The translations under genes and the position numbers were made by a program. The notes beneath the pieces were generated by a model, which did no database searches, had not been told where the DNA came from, and saw only the letters and a list, made by a program, of their open reading frames with translations. 64,000 nt of DNA from JACPVU01 sp964373255 (GTDB lineage: Archaea > Aenigmatarchaeota > Aenigmatarchaeia > GW2011-AR5). This document shows, in pieces, positions 55,618 to 64,000 of this stretch. The DNA lies in assembly GCA_964373255.1 (NCBI GenBank), contig CAYJTG010000003.1:1-64000 (forward strand), in the 5' to 3' direction. Within the stretch, counting starts at the first letter, position 1; each line of letters starts with the position of its first letter.

Positions 55618-56313
55618 ATGGAAGTTACAGAAATCGAAAAAATGTCTGATATCGAAGACAATCATTGGTGGTTTTGTGGCAAAAGAGATTTGGTAAAAAA
55701 ACATATAGGAAACAAATCTGGCTTACTGCTTGATATAGGTTGTGGGACTGGCGCCAATTTAAAGGCATTCTCACAATCGGCTAATTCAGTTGGTGTCGAA
55801 TTTTCAAAAGACGCACTTAAATTATGCAGAAACCGTGTCGATAACCATCTAGTAAGGTGCTCTGCGGAAAAACTTCCTTTCAAAAACAGCATATTTAACA
55901 GCATAACAATACTGGATGTTCTTGAACACTTGGATAAAGATGTAGATTCTATGAAAGAAATCAGGCGTGTATTAAAAATTTCCGGGAAGGCTATAATTTC
56001 TGTACCTGCTCACATGTTTCTATGGGACGAGCATGATGTTCTTCTTCACCACAAAAGAAGATATTCGATGAAAGAGCTAGAATGCAAGTTGAAGAAAACG
56101 GGATTTTATATCAAAAAAATTTCTTATTGGAACTTCTTGTTATTTCCGTTGGTTGCCGTTTATAAATTCTTAAATAATGGCACTGATACAAAAAAAACTA
56201 ATATGTATCTAAATGCGCTTTTGTACTCTGTGCTTTCAATCGATAATTTTCTAATAAAAAGAATGTATTTGCCTATTGGTGTATCTATTTTTTGTGTTGC
56301 CGAGAAGCAATAG
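55618..56313 (+). CDS. Class I SAM-dependent methyltransferase
   Basis: The protein has 231 residues. EIEKMSDIEDNHWWFCGKRD is the start seen in surface-polysaccharide methyltransferases; LLLDIGCGTGANLKAF near 36-51 is motif I, and ITILDVLEHLDKDVDSMKEI near 97-116 contains motif II/III. The C-terminus has two hydrophobic helices, so it may touch the membrane. Probably methylates a glycan or lipid-linked intermediate. Its end overlaps the convergent GT4 gene by 29 bp. Confidence 0.88.
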   Translation: MEVTEIEKMSDIEDNHWWFCGKRDLVKKHIGNKSGLLLDIGCGTGANLKAFSQSANSVGVEFSKDALKLCRNRVDNHLVRCSAEKLPFKNSIFNSITILDVLEHLDKDVDSMKEIRRVLKISGKAIISVPAHMFLWDEHDVLLHHKRRYSMKELECKLKKTGFYIKKISYWNFLLFPLVAVYKFLNNGTDTKKTNMYLNALLYSVLSIDNFLIKRMYLPIGVSIFCVAEKQ

Positions 56314-57469
56314 CGTCTTCAAACGCATCTTCGTATAATTTTACCAATTTGTTCCAATCGAAATCTTTAACCTTCTTATAATTGTTCGAGATAAATTTAT
56401 TTCTCATAGTTTTGTTAGAAAGTATCTTAATTATCGCATTAGCCAATTTATCAGGATTTTTAGGTTCCACAAGCAGGCCGTTCTTGTTATTTTCTACTAT
56501 TTCCGGAATTCCAGCAACGTTCGTAGTTATGATAGGGCAACCACTGGCCATGGCTTCTATGAATACGATTCCAAACCCTTCATAAAGCGTAGGAAGCACG
56601 AAAACGTCTGCCGACTTGTAAGCATCTATTTTCTCCTGTTCGTCGAGAAATCCGATAAATTCTATATTTTTGTCTAGCCCTAGTTTATGGCATAAGTTTT
56701 CTATTTCGTTATTTTTTTTATAACCTACAAAAACGCATTTTACATTAGGAAATTTTTTAATTACCTGTTTCATAGCTTGCACAAGATACTCTGGACCTTT
56801 GCGTGGTATTGGCTGTCCAACAAAAAGTATCATTTCTTCTTCAATCTCATATTTTTCCCTGAAGTTGCCTTTCTTTTTATTAAATATGTCAAGGTCAACT
56901 CCTATAGGCATATGTCTTATACGACCTTCTGTAACGCCAAACTTCTTGATTTCCTGCATTTCCCATTGAGTGAGTGCACCTACGATATCGGATTTAAAAA
57001 GAGGCAAGTGGGAAAACCAGTTTTTTAATCTAAGTGGATTTAACGGAAACGAATTTTGCATACCATTATACTTTATTTGGTACGATAGTGGATCGTCTAT
57101 TGTCTTTACTACATAAGGATCATGGTAAAGTCCCATAACGTTGTGAACCACTGGTATGTTTTTCATTTTCTTCCTTATCGTCGCATAACTGGATATGGAA
57201 GCCATAAATCCCATGAAATGCGCATTTATAACGTCAAAATCATTTTTTAGCATGTAGACGAGAGAAGAAGGAAAATATGGATTGAATCTTCGCACATTTA
57301 TACCGTCTATATTTTCTACTTTTCTTGCATCATGAATTTTCATGACAGAACTGGATGTTAGCACAGTTACTTCATGCCCTTTTTCTATTAGTTTTTTTGC
57401 CAACGCATACTCTGTCCAGCCTTTTATGCCGCGAACAACGCCACCACATGTTGTTATCAATATTCTCAT
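56285..57469 (-). CDS. GT4 glycosyltransferase
   Basis: The protein has 394 residues. Starts LITTCGGVVRGIKGWTEYAL; FDVINAHFMGFMASISSYAT near 76-95. MILFVGQPIPRKGPEYLVQA near 213-232 and EGFGIVFIEAMASGCPIITT near 299-318 (E-x7-E) mark the GT-B donor domain. It stands alone: upstream lies the 203-bp gap with hairpins and a convergent methyltransferase gene overlaps its end. Confidence 0.92.
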   Translation of the reverse strand: MRILITTCGGVVRGIKGWTEYALAKKLIEKGHEVTVLTSSSVMKIHDARKVENIDGINVRRFNPYFPSSLVYMLKNDFDVINAHFMGFMASISSYATIRKKMKNIPVVHNVMGLYHDPYVVKTIDDPLSYQIKYNGMQNSFPLNPLRLKNWFSHLPLFKSDIVGALTQWEMQEIKKFGVTEGRIRHMPIGVDLDIFNKKKGNFREKYEIEEEMILFVGQPIPRKGPEYLVQAMKQVIKKFPNVKCVFVGYKKNNEIENLCHKLGLDKNIEFIGFLDEQEKIDAYKSADVFVLPTLYEGFGIVFIEAMASGCPIITTNVAGIPEIVENNKNGLLVEPKNPDKLANAIIKILSNKTMRNKFISNNYKKVKDFDWNKLVKLYEDAFEDAIASRQHKK

Positions 57470-57518
57470 AGATTTAGTAAATCTGTTAAATTTAAATATT
57501 AATGTTGTACACTATAGA

Positions 57519-57560
57519 TGACCCTCCTTGCGTTTAAAACCGCAGGTTTTTGCTAGTGCT
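57519..57560. repeat. Hairpins in the 57.5-kb intergenic gap
   Basis: AAAACC-GCA-GGTTTT sits inside GACC...TCCTT/AAGAAGGTC. The rest of the 203-bp gap (57470-57672) has matched blocks AGGGCT/AGCCCT, ATCTCA/TGAGAT and GCACA/TGTGC in an order that cannot nest. GGTGA before 57673 is the ribosome binding site of the next gene. No gene seen. Confidence 0.4.
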
Positions 57561-57672
57561 AAAAGAAGGTCACGTTATGTGTTCCTGCCATACGAGCACA
57601 TCTCAGGGCTTGCCTATTTATGATTTTGTGCTAATTGAGATTTGTACAGCCCTCTAGATACACGGTGAAAAA

Positions 57673-58362
57673 ATGAACCAAAAAGAATACTATAACAAAA
57701 TAGCGTCTGAGGAAATTAAGGTTGTTCATGAGACTATACAGTTTGTTTCGAAGAGATTAGAAGATACTGTAGTATACAATTCTGGTTTAAATAAAAATGA
57801 TGTTATACTTGATTTAGGTTGTGGTGAAGGTAAATTGGAAAAGAGGCTAAAAAACAATTTTATAATAGGTGTTGATATTTCAATTGGAGAGATAAGAAAA
57901 GCAAAACTGGGTAAATTTGTTCTATGTGATGCAAACAAATTACCATTTAAGACTAATGCATTTGACAAAATACTTTCTATGGAAGTTATTGAACACTTAC
58001 CAAGTCTGAATCAAGTGTATGAAACAGTTGCAGAAATGCATAGAGTTCTTAAAAATAATGGTACTGCAGTTGTGTCGACACCAAATCGTGATTCTTTGAT
58101 TTTCTTTTTCACTCACATTTTCAGGGGCAAAAGAAATCCTAATTCGGCACTTCATCCTACAATGTTAAGCATGAATTATTTAAAAAAGATTTTCTGTAAA
58201 AATGGATTTATAATAAAAAAAATCCAAAGTTATCTACTTCCGCTTCCTTTCCCTAGATATGAACATATTACACCAGAACCTATACTAAAAGCCCTGTTCT
58301 ACATTGGAAATATATCAAAACCTATAAGTACTGGATTTATAATAAAGGTTCAGAAAAAGTAG
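57673..58362 (+). CDS. Class I SAM-dependent methyltransferase
   Basis: The protein has 229 residues. VILDLGCGEGKLEKRL near 39-54 is motif I; ILSMEVIEHLPSLNQVYETV near 100-119 and VLKNNGTAVVSTPNRDSL near 130-147 complete the fold. GGTGA lies five bases upstream of ATG 57673. Composition is AT-rich like the rest of this end of the locus. Likely a glycan or lipid methyltransferase; acceptor unknown. Confidence 0.87.
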   Translation: MNQKEYYNKIASEEIKVVHETIQFVSKRLEDTVVYNSGLNKNDVILDLGCGEGKLEKRLKNNFIIGVDISIGEIRKAKLGKFVLCDANKLPFKTNAFDKILSMEVIEHLPSLNQVYETVAEMHRVLKNNGTAVVSTPNRDSLIFFFTHIFRGKRNPNSALHPTMLSMNYLKKIFCKNGFIIKKIQSYLLPLPFPRYEHITPEPILKALFYIGNISKPISTGFIIKVQKK

Positions 58363-58388
58363 CTACGACGAGGAGATAATTGTTTGCA

Positions 58389-59054
58389 CTATTTTTTCCA
58401 CGCCTTTACGATTATATTCTCACCAAGACTCATAAATGACTTTTTAAAATGCACCCCAAATCTAGAAAATATAGGCAATGACAAATTTGTATCTTTTATA
58501 AAAGCAATTTCAAATCCATGCATTTTTAGCAACATCGATAGTGTAGATTTTGTAAAAAACCTTATATGTTGACCATCCATGCTAAAAGCTGGATCAGCTA
58601 TCGAAATTCCGAATAAAAGGCGAATTCTATTCCAAATGCCTGCAAGATTTGGTGTAGTTATTATAAGTATCCCATTTTTTACAAGTACTCTTTTTATTTC
58701 TTCCAAAAAAGAATCTGTATCAAAAATGTGTTCTATTATCTCACCAGCGAAAACACAATCAAAGCATTCATCACCAAATGGTATGTTATATTCTATATCA
58801 TTTATAACTACGTTTATTTTCCTTGATTTGGCTATTTTAGCTGCACTTTTTGACAACTCGCATCCAAAAACACAGTTTTCATTATTTACAAAAAATGTGC
58901 TGATAGATCCATCGTAGCAACCAATATCAAGAACTCTTTCATTTTTTCCTAATAAGCTTTTGACTATTTCTAATCTTATTATATCTTGTTTGTGAGAATG
59001 CCATTTCGTTGAATAAAAGTCTGAATAATATTTTTTCTTTAGCATAAATATCAT
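58389..59054 (-). CDS. Class I SAM-dependent methyltransferase
   Basis: The protein has 221 residues. VLDIGCYDGSISTFFVNNEN near 41-60 is motif I with Tyr-Asp in place of the usual Gly-x-Gly spacing; FDCVFAGEIIEHIFDTDSFL near 101-120 and GILIITTPNLAG near 134-145 follow. It converges on the 57.7-kb methyltransferase and overlaps the upstream gene by four bases. The two flanking methyltransferases are only distantly alike, so they are not a recent duplication. Confidence 0.86.
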   Translation of the reverse strand: MIFMLKKKYYSDFYSTKWHSHKQDIIRLEIVKSLLGKNERVLDIGCYDGSISTFFVNNENCVFGCELSKSAAKIAKSRKINVVINDIEYNIPFGDECFDCVFAGEIIEHIFDTDSFLEEIKRVLVKNGILIITTPNLAGIWNRIRLLFGISIADPAFSMDGQHIRFFTKSTLSMLLKMHGFEIAFIKDTNLSLPIFSRFGVHFKKSFMSLGENIIVKAWKK

Positions 59055-59785
59055 TGACTATGATCAATATAAGGCATACGTATAAATTTTTTGCCTAATG
59101 ATTTAAAAAATCTAGGGATTTTGAGATTTTTATAACAGAATATATACAGATTATTAGCTGTTATTATATACCGATGTTTTATTCTATCATATACAGAATT
59201 TCTTCTGACCTTTTTGGCATATGCAATGGACTCGAAAAAACCGAAATCATTGAATTTTCGTGACTTTAGTATATTTTCATCAATAACTTTTTTTGGACCA
59301 TTATGAAATCTGTCATGAAATGCTATAATTCCACCATCCGTAAGAAATGGTTCCCAGTTCTTAAAATCATTTAATGCGGCCGAGTAAGAGTGCTTACCAT
59401 CGATCCATAAAAATTCGATTTTTTTATTCCATTTCTTGGCAGCTTTTTCTGAAGTTGTAATCAACGGTTTTACAAATTTTGAAACCCTATATTTTTTTAT
59501 ATTATTCTTAAATTCTTGCAGTGTGGAGATATTTTTCTTTTGAAAAATATCATGGCACTCCCGACTTCCTATATGAGGATCTATAGCGTAAACGTCTACA
59601 CAGTTACCTGCCATACTGCCTTTCGCCAAACAAATTGTAGATCGGCCTTTCCAACTTCCTATTTCAACTATGGACTTTCCTTTTGTACATTTTTTTGCAT
59701 TATTATACAGAAACATACCTTCCCTTACAGTTAAAAATCCTTCAGTGTTACGTACTACATCTTTAATTATACTTAAAGATCTCAT
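59051..59785 (-). CDS. Methyltransferase of the CmcI/Methyltransf_24 type
   Basis: The protein has 244 residues. SIVEIGSWKGRSTICLAKGS near 38-57 is the motif I variant of this group; VYAIDPHIGSRECHD and FLWIDGKHSYSAALNDFKNW near 127-146 (WIDGxHxY) are diagnostic. These enzymes methylate sugar or polyketide hydroxyls. The gene couples to the next methyltransferase by a four-base overlap and lies five bases after the GT2 gene. Confidence 0.88.
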   Translation of the reverse strand: MRSLSIIKDVVRNTEGFLTVREGMFLYNNAKKCTKGKSIVEIGSWKGRSTICLAKGSMAGNCVDVYAIDPHIGSRECHDIFQKKNISTLQEFKNNIKKYRVSKFVKPLITTSEKAAKKWNKKIEFLWIDGKHSYSAALNDFKNWEPFLTDGGIIAFHDRFHNGPKKVIDENILKSRKFNDFGFFESIAYAKKVRRNSVYDRIKHRYIITANNLYIFCYKNLKIPRFFKSLGKKFIRMPYIDHSQ

Positions 59786-59789
59786 GGAA

Positions 59790-60728
59790 TCACCCTAATT
59801 TTGATAGCCCTCTCCTGTGTTTTATATAGCCGACCCAGAAATGAATTGCACGAAAAGGATTTAACACGTATAATAGAAATGCACTTCCAAAAAAGTCCCT
59901 GGATACGCGCCATAAATATGCAACTGGAATAAAAAATATTATGTTAATAATTGTAAACAATAAATATTCTTTTATTATTAAGGAAAATAAAAAAATGGCA
60001 TAAAAAATCATGAACAATGACAAATATGATAACGTCTTAAATTGTTGAATAAGCGACTCTTGATGTATAACCCTTCCGTACCAAATTGCCTGACGTTTAA
60101 TTTGACTAAAAGTATATGGATCTTTGTGGTAAATAACTATATTCGGGGCAAAAACAGTCTTAAAATTATTCTGCATAGACCGGCGTGCTAGGTCTATTTC
60201 ATCGTTGCCTATAAGGTTTTCATTATACCCGCCTATTTTCCAGAATGATTTTTTCAGGTAGCAGCTAAATGCCACATCGGGTAACCCAGCATTGAAAACA
60301 ACAGACTTCTGCTTGTATTCCCATGTTTTTTTCCTGTATGCGAGTTGCGCTCTTCCTATTATGTTCGTGGGTGGGACTGCGTCTGTCCTGTTAACAACTA
60401 TATCTACATCATACTTTTGAAACGCTTCTACGACTTTCTTGAAATAATTTTTATCGAGCAAAACGGCATCGGCATCCATGAACTGAAATATTTCCCCGCG
60501 GGCTTTCCTCGCCCCATAGTTCCTACTTACAGTAACGCCTGCTTTTGGTATCATGAAAACTTTTTTTGTATACTTTCTTGCTATTTTCACTGTATCGTCT
60601 GTAGATCCTCCATCAACAACGATTACTTCTATTTTTTTGTACGTCTGTTTTTTCAAAGACACAAATAAATCTTCTATGTCGTGTTCCTCGTTCAAAGTAG
60701 GTATAATAACGCTCACAAGTTTTGTCAT
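59790..60728 (-). CDS. GT2 glycosyltransferase with membrane helices
   Basis: The protein has 312 residues. VSVIIPTLNEEHDIEDLFVS, VVDGGSTDDTVKIARKY and FQFMDADAVLLDKNYFK near 83-99 (DxD) are in place; GNDEIDLARRSMQN near 177 is the acceptor site. Transmembrane helices at about 230-270 anchor the enzyme. Its start overlaps the stop of the upstream GT4 gene by four bases. Confidence 0.9.
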   Translation of the reverse strand: MTKLVSVIIPTLNEEHDIEDLFVSLKKQTYKKIEVIVVDGGSTDDTVKIARKYTKKVFMIPKAGVTVSRNYGARKARGEIFQFMDADAVLLDKNYFKKVVEAFQKYDVDIVVNRTDAVPPTNIIGRAQLAYRKKTWEYKQKSVVFNAGLPDVAFSCYLKKSFWKIGGYNENLIGNDEIDLARRSMQNNFKTVFAPNIVIYHKDPYTFSQIKRQAIWYGRVIHQESLIQQFKTLSYLSLFMIFYAIFLFSLIIKEYLLFTIINIIFFIPVAYLWRVSRDFFGSAFLLYVLNPFRAIHFWVGYIKHRRGLSKLG

Positions 60729-61720
60729 AACTTATCAATCTCACTAAATATTTTTTTGAATTGACCAACATTTTGTTTTTCCATGAACCCATTTCTGACA
60801 AACTTTTTGCATCTCTTTGATATTCCAAGTTTCTTATTTCTATCGTATTCATGCACTTCCATTATTTTGTTTGCGATGACTTCTGGTTCAATACTATTAA
60901 TTATTAAATTTGGAAATTGTTTTGATATATACTCAGACACCCCGGCATTTTTGCTGACAACAGGTATAACACCCGCCGACATGGCTTCAAGTACGCTTAC
61001 TCCAAATACATCGAACTGGGCTGGATGAACATATATGGAACATTTTTCCATATAGGTTTCAAGATTCTTTACGTAACCTTCTACATGCACGCCTGGTATT
61101 TTTTCTCGTATAAGACGTCCTGATCTGCCTACCACAAATAGTTCCCATTCCTTATCTTCGTTCAAAATTTTGAACGCGTCACCAAGTTGTTTTAATCCTT
61201 TTTTTTTGTCCTTTTCCGCTATGAAAAGGAGTTTCTTGGAGTATATATCAGGCTTAACGTGAAGAAAGGGTTGGGCACAGAATGGTGGGTGAACAAAAAC
61301 TGGTACGTCAAAATACTTTTTTGTTAATTTCATGTAGTATTTAGTATCTGTTATAAAAGCATCAGACATAGATAGAAGTTTTATGATGAACTGACGTTTT
61401 TTGTTGTTGATGTTAGGAAAGTTGAACAGCGTAGATTCTTTCATAAAGGTTATGATTTTCGACCCGGTTGGTTTGCCACGCAGAAAAGGGTAGAGTTCCG
61501 ATGGCCCTTCGCATAAATATACATCGTCTTTTGGGATTCTTAGGGAGTTTATAAATCCTGAACCTACGTTAGAAATTATTGGTATTGACTTTGGTATGCC
61601 AAACCTCTTCATGTAGAATATCCTGTCGCATACTGCTTCTGCGTATTTGAGGTTGCAGTAGTGTGGAGTAAATGTGAGAAAAGTTGTCATGTATATCATT
61701 ATCCATTTTGATATCGTCAA
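60725..61720 (-). CDS. GT4 glycosyltransferase
   Basis: The protein has 331 residues. The N-terminal half is short (DDVYLCEGPSELYPFLRGKP); KLLFIAEKDKKKGLKQLGDA near 168-187 and DVFGVSVLEAMSAGVIPVVS near 240-259 give the donor domain, with the first Glu of the E-x7-E pair replaced by Asp/Val context. Somewhat divergent but clearly GT-B. First gene of a leftward run GT4-GT2-methyltransferase-methyltransferase. Confidence 0.88.
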   Translation of the reverse strand: MTISKWIMIYMTTFLTFTPHYCNLKYAEAVCDRIFYMKRFGIPKSIPIISNVGSGFINSLRIPKDDVYLCEGPSELYPFLRGKPTGSKIITFMKESTLFNFPNINNKKRQFIIKLLSMSDAFITDTKYYMKLTKKYFDVPVFVHPPFCAQPFLHVKPDIYSKKLLFIAEKDKKKGLKQLGDAFKILNEDKEWELFVVGRSGRLIREKIPGVHVEGYVKNLETYMEKCSIYVHPAQFDVFGVSVLEAMSAGVIPVVSKNAGVSEYISKQFPNLIINSIEPEVIANKIMEVHEYDRNKKLGISKRCKKFVRNGFMEKQNVGQFKKIFSEIDKL

Positions 61721-61758
61721 CTCAATGTGTGAGATTCAATTATTAAAATCTAGCTCAT

Positions 61759-62670
61759 TTAATTCTGACTAAACCACTTTATAGTCTTTATAAGTCCTGT
61801 TTTCAGATCTGTTTCTGACTGCCATTTAAGGATTTTTTTTGCCTTTGATATATCTGGCTTTCTTTTGATAGGGTCATCGGTTCCAATTGGGGTGAATATT
61901 ATATTAGATCTGGATTTTATGATCTCCTTTATTTTTTTTGCAAGATCAATTATTCTTATTTCTGAAGGATTTCCTATATTGAACACATCATTATATTTTG
62001 AGAACGCTGCTGCGCATATACCATCTACAGTGTCTGTAACGTAACAAAAGCTTCTTGTCTGCTTTCCGTCACCGTAAATTGTAATGTCTTTGTTACCCAG
62101 TGCTTGTGTTATAAAATTTGGCATAACCCTGCCATCGTCTTTTCTCATTCTTGGACCGTAAGTATTGAATATTCGTAGTATGCAATAACTTATATTGGAT
62201 TTTTTGCAAAATGTGTATGTAAGTGCCTCGCCAAATCTCTTTCCTTCATCGTAGCAGCTTCGCTCGCCAACAGGATTTACATTACCATAGTATGTTTCTT
62301 TCTGTGGGTGTTCCTTTGGGTCGCCATAAACCTCAGAAGAAGACGCATAAACAAACCTTGCGCTATTTTTCTTTGCAAGATTTAGCATATTATAAGTACC
62401 AAAAGAATTTGACATCATTGTTTCGATTGGCATATTCTTATAAAATTTCGGCGACGCGAGGGATGCAAGATGAAATATTATATCCACTTTTATATTTGCC
62501 TTAATCGGCTTTGATACATCAGCCTTAATTATATTTATTCTACCGTCTAGATTTGCCTTCGATCCAGAAAGAAAGTTATCGATTACAGTAACATCGTGCC
62601 CTTCATTATATAACTTTTCGCAAAGCCAAGATCCTATAAATCCTGCCCCGCCGGTTACCAAGCATTTCAT
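61759..62670 (-). CDS. UDP-glucuronate decarboxylase (UDP-xylose synthase)
   Basis: The protein has 303 residues. It carries the family blocks in order: LVTGGAGFIGSWLCEKL, HLASLASPKFYKNMPIETMM near 71-90, VYASSSEVYGDPKEHPQ near 107-123, YGNVNPVGERSCYDEGKR near 127-144 (YDEGK is the catalytic Tyr-Lys pair) and RMRKDDGRVMPNF near 174-186. It oxidises and decarboxylates UDP-glucuronate to UDP-xylose. The two genes upstream supply UDP-glucose and UDP-GlcA; a four-base overlap links it to the nucleotidyltransferase. Confidence 0.93.
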   Translation of the reverse strand: MKCLVTGGAGFIGSWLCEKLYNEGHDVTVIDNFLSGSKANLDGRINIIKADVSKPIKANIKVDIIFHLASLASPKFYKNMPIETMMSNSFGTYNMLNLAKKNSARFVYASSSEVYGDPKEHPQKETYYGNVNPVGERSCYDEGKRFGEALTYTFCKKSNISYCILRIFNTYGPRMRKDDGRVMPNFITQALGNKDITIYGDGKQTRSFCYVTDTVDGICAAAFSKYNDVFNIGNPSEIRIIDLAKKIKEIIKSRSNIIFTPIGTDDPIKRKPDISKAKKILKWQSETDLKTGLIKTIKWFSQN

Positions 62671-63479
62671 TTATCATTCTCCTCCTCCATAGGCGGCGGG
62701 ATTATAAGCCCTTCGTAGGCCATCTTGTTGGCATTTTCGTAAGCCTCGATAGTGCTGATATCTATCCAGAATGGGAGCTTTCTCAAAAATCCACATAATT
62801 TATTTTCTGCTGCGAGTTGTGGAAAAAGCGAGTTCTCTACTTTGGTTTTTTCTCTAGGTAAAAGATCAAAAACATCTGATACCTCGATTATATAGTAGCC
62901 GCCATTCGCGAATTTCGATGGCGCTTCTGGTAATTTTGGCTTTTCGACAAATTTTTCTATAAGATCGAACCCATTTACATTCTTTATTTTTGCTATTCCG
63001 AATCTGTTTAATTCATTTTCAGGAGCTTCGAACAATAGAACTGTCGAAGAAACGCCAAGTTCTTTTCTGGCACGATTGTGGTATTCTACCATTTCGTAGA
63101 GATTAAAATTGGTAAGGTTATCGCCATAAACAACAATTATTTGGCCTTTTCTGATGCCGAGTTCCTCTAGTATGTATCTTATGTCGCCTGCTGTTTCTTT
63201 TTGTGGAACAGGTATTGTTTTTATAGGAATTTTATAGCCTGCATTCTTAAGATAAAGATCAATGCACATGCCATGTATGTGCGACAGTGTACGCTCCTGT
63301 ATATCATCGCCGATTGTACCTGGTATAGCAACAATTATTTCGTCTACACTTGCATTGACGCTCTTAATAACCCAGTCAATCATAGGGCTTCCTTTTATCG
63401 GAAGCAGTGGTTTTGGTATGCCATACGTGAGTGGCCTTAATCTCGTGCCTTTTCCAGCAGCCAAAATTATCGCTTTCAT
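62667..63479 (-). CDS. Sugar-1-phosphate nucleotidyltransferase (UTP-glucose-1-phosphate type)
   Basis: The protein has 270 residues from ATG 63479. AIILAAGKGTRLRPLTYGIP with KPLLPIKGSP is the signature; VVYGDNLTNFNLYEM near 116-130 binds metal and VEKPKLPEAPSKFANGGYYI near 175-194 the sugar. Given UGD next to it and UXS after it, activation of glucose 1-phosphate to UDP-glucose is the likely role. It begins three bases after the UGD stop. Confidence 0.9.
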   Translation of the reverse strand: MKAIILAAGKGTRLRPLTYGIPKPLLPIKGSPMIDWVIKSVNASVDEIIVAIPGTIGDDIQERTLSHIHGMCIDLYLKNAGYKIPIKTIPVPQKETAGDIRYILEELGIRKGQIIVVYGDNLTNFNLYEMVEYHNRARKELGVSSTVLLFEAPENELNRFGIAKIKNVNGFDLIEKFVEKPKLPEAPSKFANGGYYIIEVSDVFDLLPREKTKVENSLFPQLAAENKLCGFLRKLPFWIDISTIEAYENANKMAYEGLIIPPPMEEENDK

Positions 63480-63481
63480 TT

Positions 63482-64000
63482 CTACCAACAGACCCCTTCA
63501 AAGTTTTTTACCTTATCTTTGTTTAGAACCTTTCGCCCTTCAATAATTATGCTATTTCGCATAACAGAAAAATCTTTATCGGTCAAATTTTTAAACTCGT
63601 CCCATTCTGTAAGAATAAGGCACGCATCTGCGCCATCCAGCGCATCCGAACAGCTTTTTGCATACTTTATATAAGAATAGATTTTTTTGAAATTTTTAGA
63701 CGCCTTTGGATCGTAAGCCACTATTTTGCACTTGTTTTTCTTTAATTCTGATACTACGTCTATAGCAGGTGAATCTCTTATGTCGTCTGTATTCGCCTTA
63801 AATGCCAAACCAAGCACAGCTATAGTTTTTCCATCGAGATTTGGGATTTTATTTCTTAAAATATCGACAATAGTTACCCTCTGGTATTTATTCAATTTCA
63901 GGATACTATCTAGAATACCAGCTTCATAGCCTAGTTGTTTTGCCTTGCTATAGAGTGCATTTATATCTTTTGATAAGCAGCTGCCGCCGAACCCTACGCC
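63482..64000 (-). CDS. UDP-glucose 6-dehydrogenase, C-terminal part (cut by the window edge)
   Basis: 173 codons are visible. The frame enters at 64000 with GVGFGGSCLSKDINALYSKA, whose Cys is the catalytic nucleophile of UGD. The C-terminal UDP-binding domain follows: KTIAVLGLAFKANTDDIRDS near 56-75 of the fragment, and ADACLILTEWDEFKNL. It oxidises UDP-glucose twice to UDP-glucuronate, feeding UXS and the GlcA 4-epimerase. The N-terminal NAD domain lies outside the window. Related UDP-ManNAc dehydrogenases share the motifs, but the neighbours favour UGD. Confidence 0.92.
   Translation of the reverse strand, partial: GVGFGGSCLSKDINALYSKAKQLGYEAGILDSILKLNKYQRVTIVDILRNKIPNLDGKTIAVLGLAFKANTDDIRDSPAIDVVSELKKNKCKIVAYDPKASKNFKKIYSYIKYAKSCSDALDGADACLILTEWDEFKNLTDKDFSVMRNSIIIEGRKVLNKDKVKNFEGVCW

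Noticed and set aside
57470..57672. A tRNA or another A/B element in this gap
   Set aside because: No cloverleaf forms, and the matched blocks are in an order that cannot nest into a three-way junction.
55618..59785. Recent duplication of the four methyltransferases
   Set aside because: They share only the general motif I and differ in length and later motifs, so they are separate families.

Overview
The window reads as one contiguous stretch of an archaeal chromosome. Lineage markers are a two-ring Cdc48 ATPase, RadB, a PolX-PHP DNA polymerase, RtcA, an archaeal beta-CASP ribonuclease, Lhr helicase with its phosphoesterase partner, an asparagine synthetase A-related protein, a class III pilin signal, TATA boxes, GGTG/GGAGG ribosome binding sites and bulge-helix-bulge (BHB) introns. 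Many tiny membrane proteins, very tight gene packing and BHB introns at unusual tRNA positions suggest a DPANN-type lineage, Micrarchaeota-like being the best guess; this is inference, not proven by any marker here.

Region 1 (1-3.6 kb) has four tRNA genes. Three are interrupted: tRNA-Glu(UUC) by two introns (D-loop, variable loop), tRNA-Val(UAC) by two (D-stem, anticodon loop), tRNA-Ser(GCU) by one in its variable arm. In each case removing the predicted BHB intron restores an ordinary cloverleaf. A two-gene Nudix operon and small membrane proteins lie among them.

Region 2 (3.8-9.4 kb) holds a very divergent four-subunit 2-oxoacid:ferredoxin oxidoreductase (gamma, delta, alpha ... beta), spread out by small membrane proteins, an HTH protein and palindromic elements, followed by a pilin-like protein. 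Region 3 (9.5-31.8 kb) is informational and housekeeping: DUF2797, MBL hydrolases, Hsp20, polX, rtcA, beta-CASP RNase, an unknown four-gene cluster with a C39-like peptidase, tyrS, ogt, HD hydrolase, serS, topA, AsnA-related protein, radB, an exonuclease-like protein and cdc48. tyrS carries an in-frame stop inside a 27-nt hairpin in its HIGH motif; it fits the same BHB rule as the tRNA introns and its removal restores the canonical motif in frame. Region 4 (31.9-41.9 kb) has a GATase-like protein without its catalytic Cys, map, pyrD, pyrF-pyrE, lhr with a phosphoesterase, and a lamin-tail surface protein. Region 5 (41.9-64 kb) is a cell-surface glycan locus: an RHH-nucleotidyltransferase fusion, a D-glycero-D-manno-heptose activation set, UDP-sugar enzymes (UGD, UXS, GlcA 4-epimerase), nine glycosyltransferases, two PMT-like membrane transferases and four methyltransferases.

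The most striking feature is a set of non-coding, almost fully self-complementary elements (about 60-200 bp) concentrated between 2.9 and 28 kb. Each folds as a three-way junction: a long terminal stem and two inner hairpins. The intact copies are flanked by 9-bp direct repeats (target duplications), one is nested inside another, and copies differ by compensatory changes in stems. They occur between por subunit genes, one supplies the start codon of a gene, one supplies a gene's C-terminus, and one duplication spans the radB stop codon. I see no transposase in the window. These elements and the cluster of tiny BHB introns are the candidates for an undescribed system.
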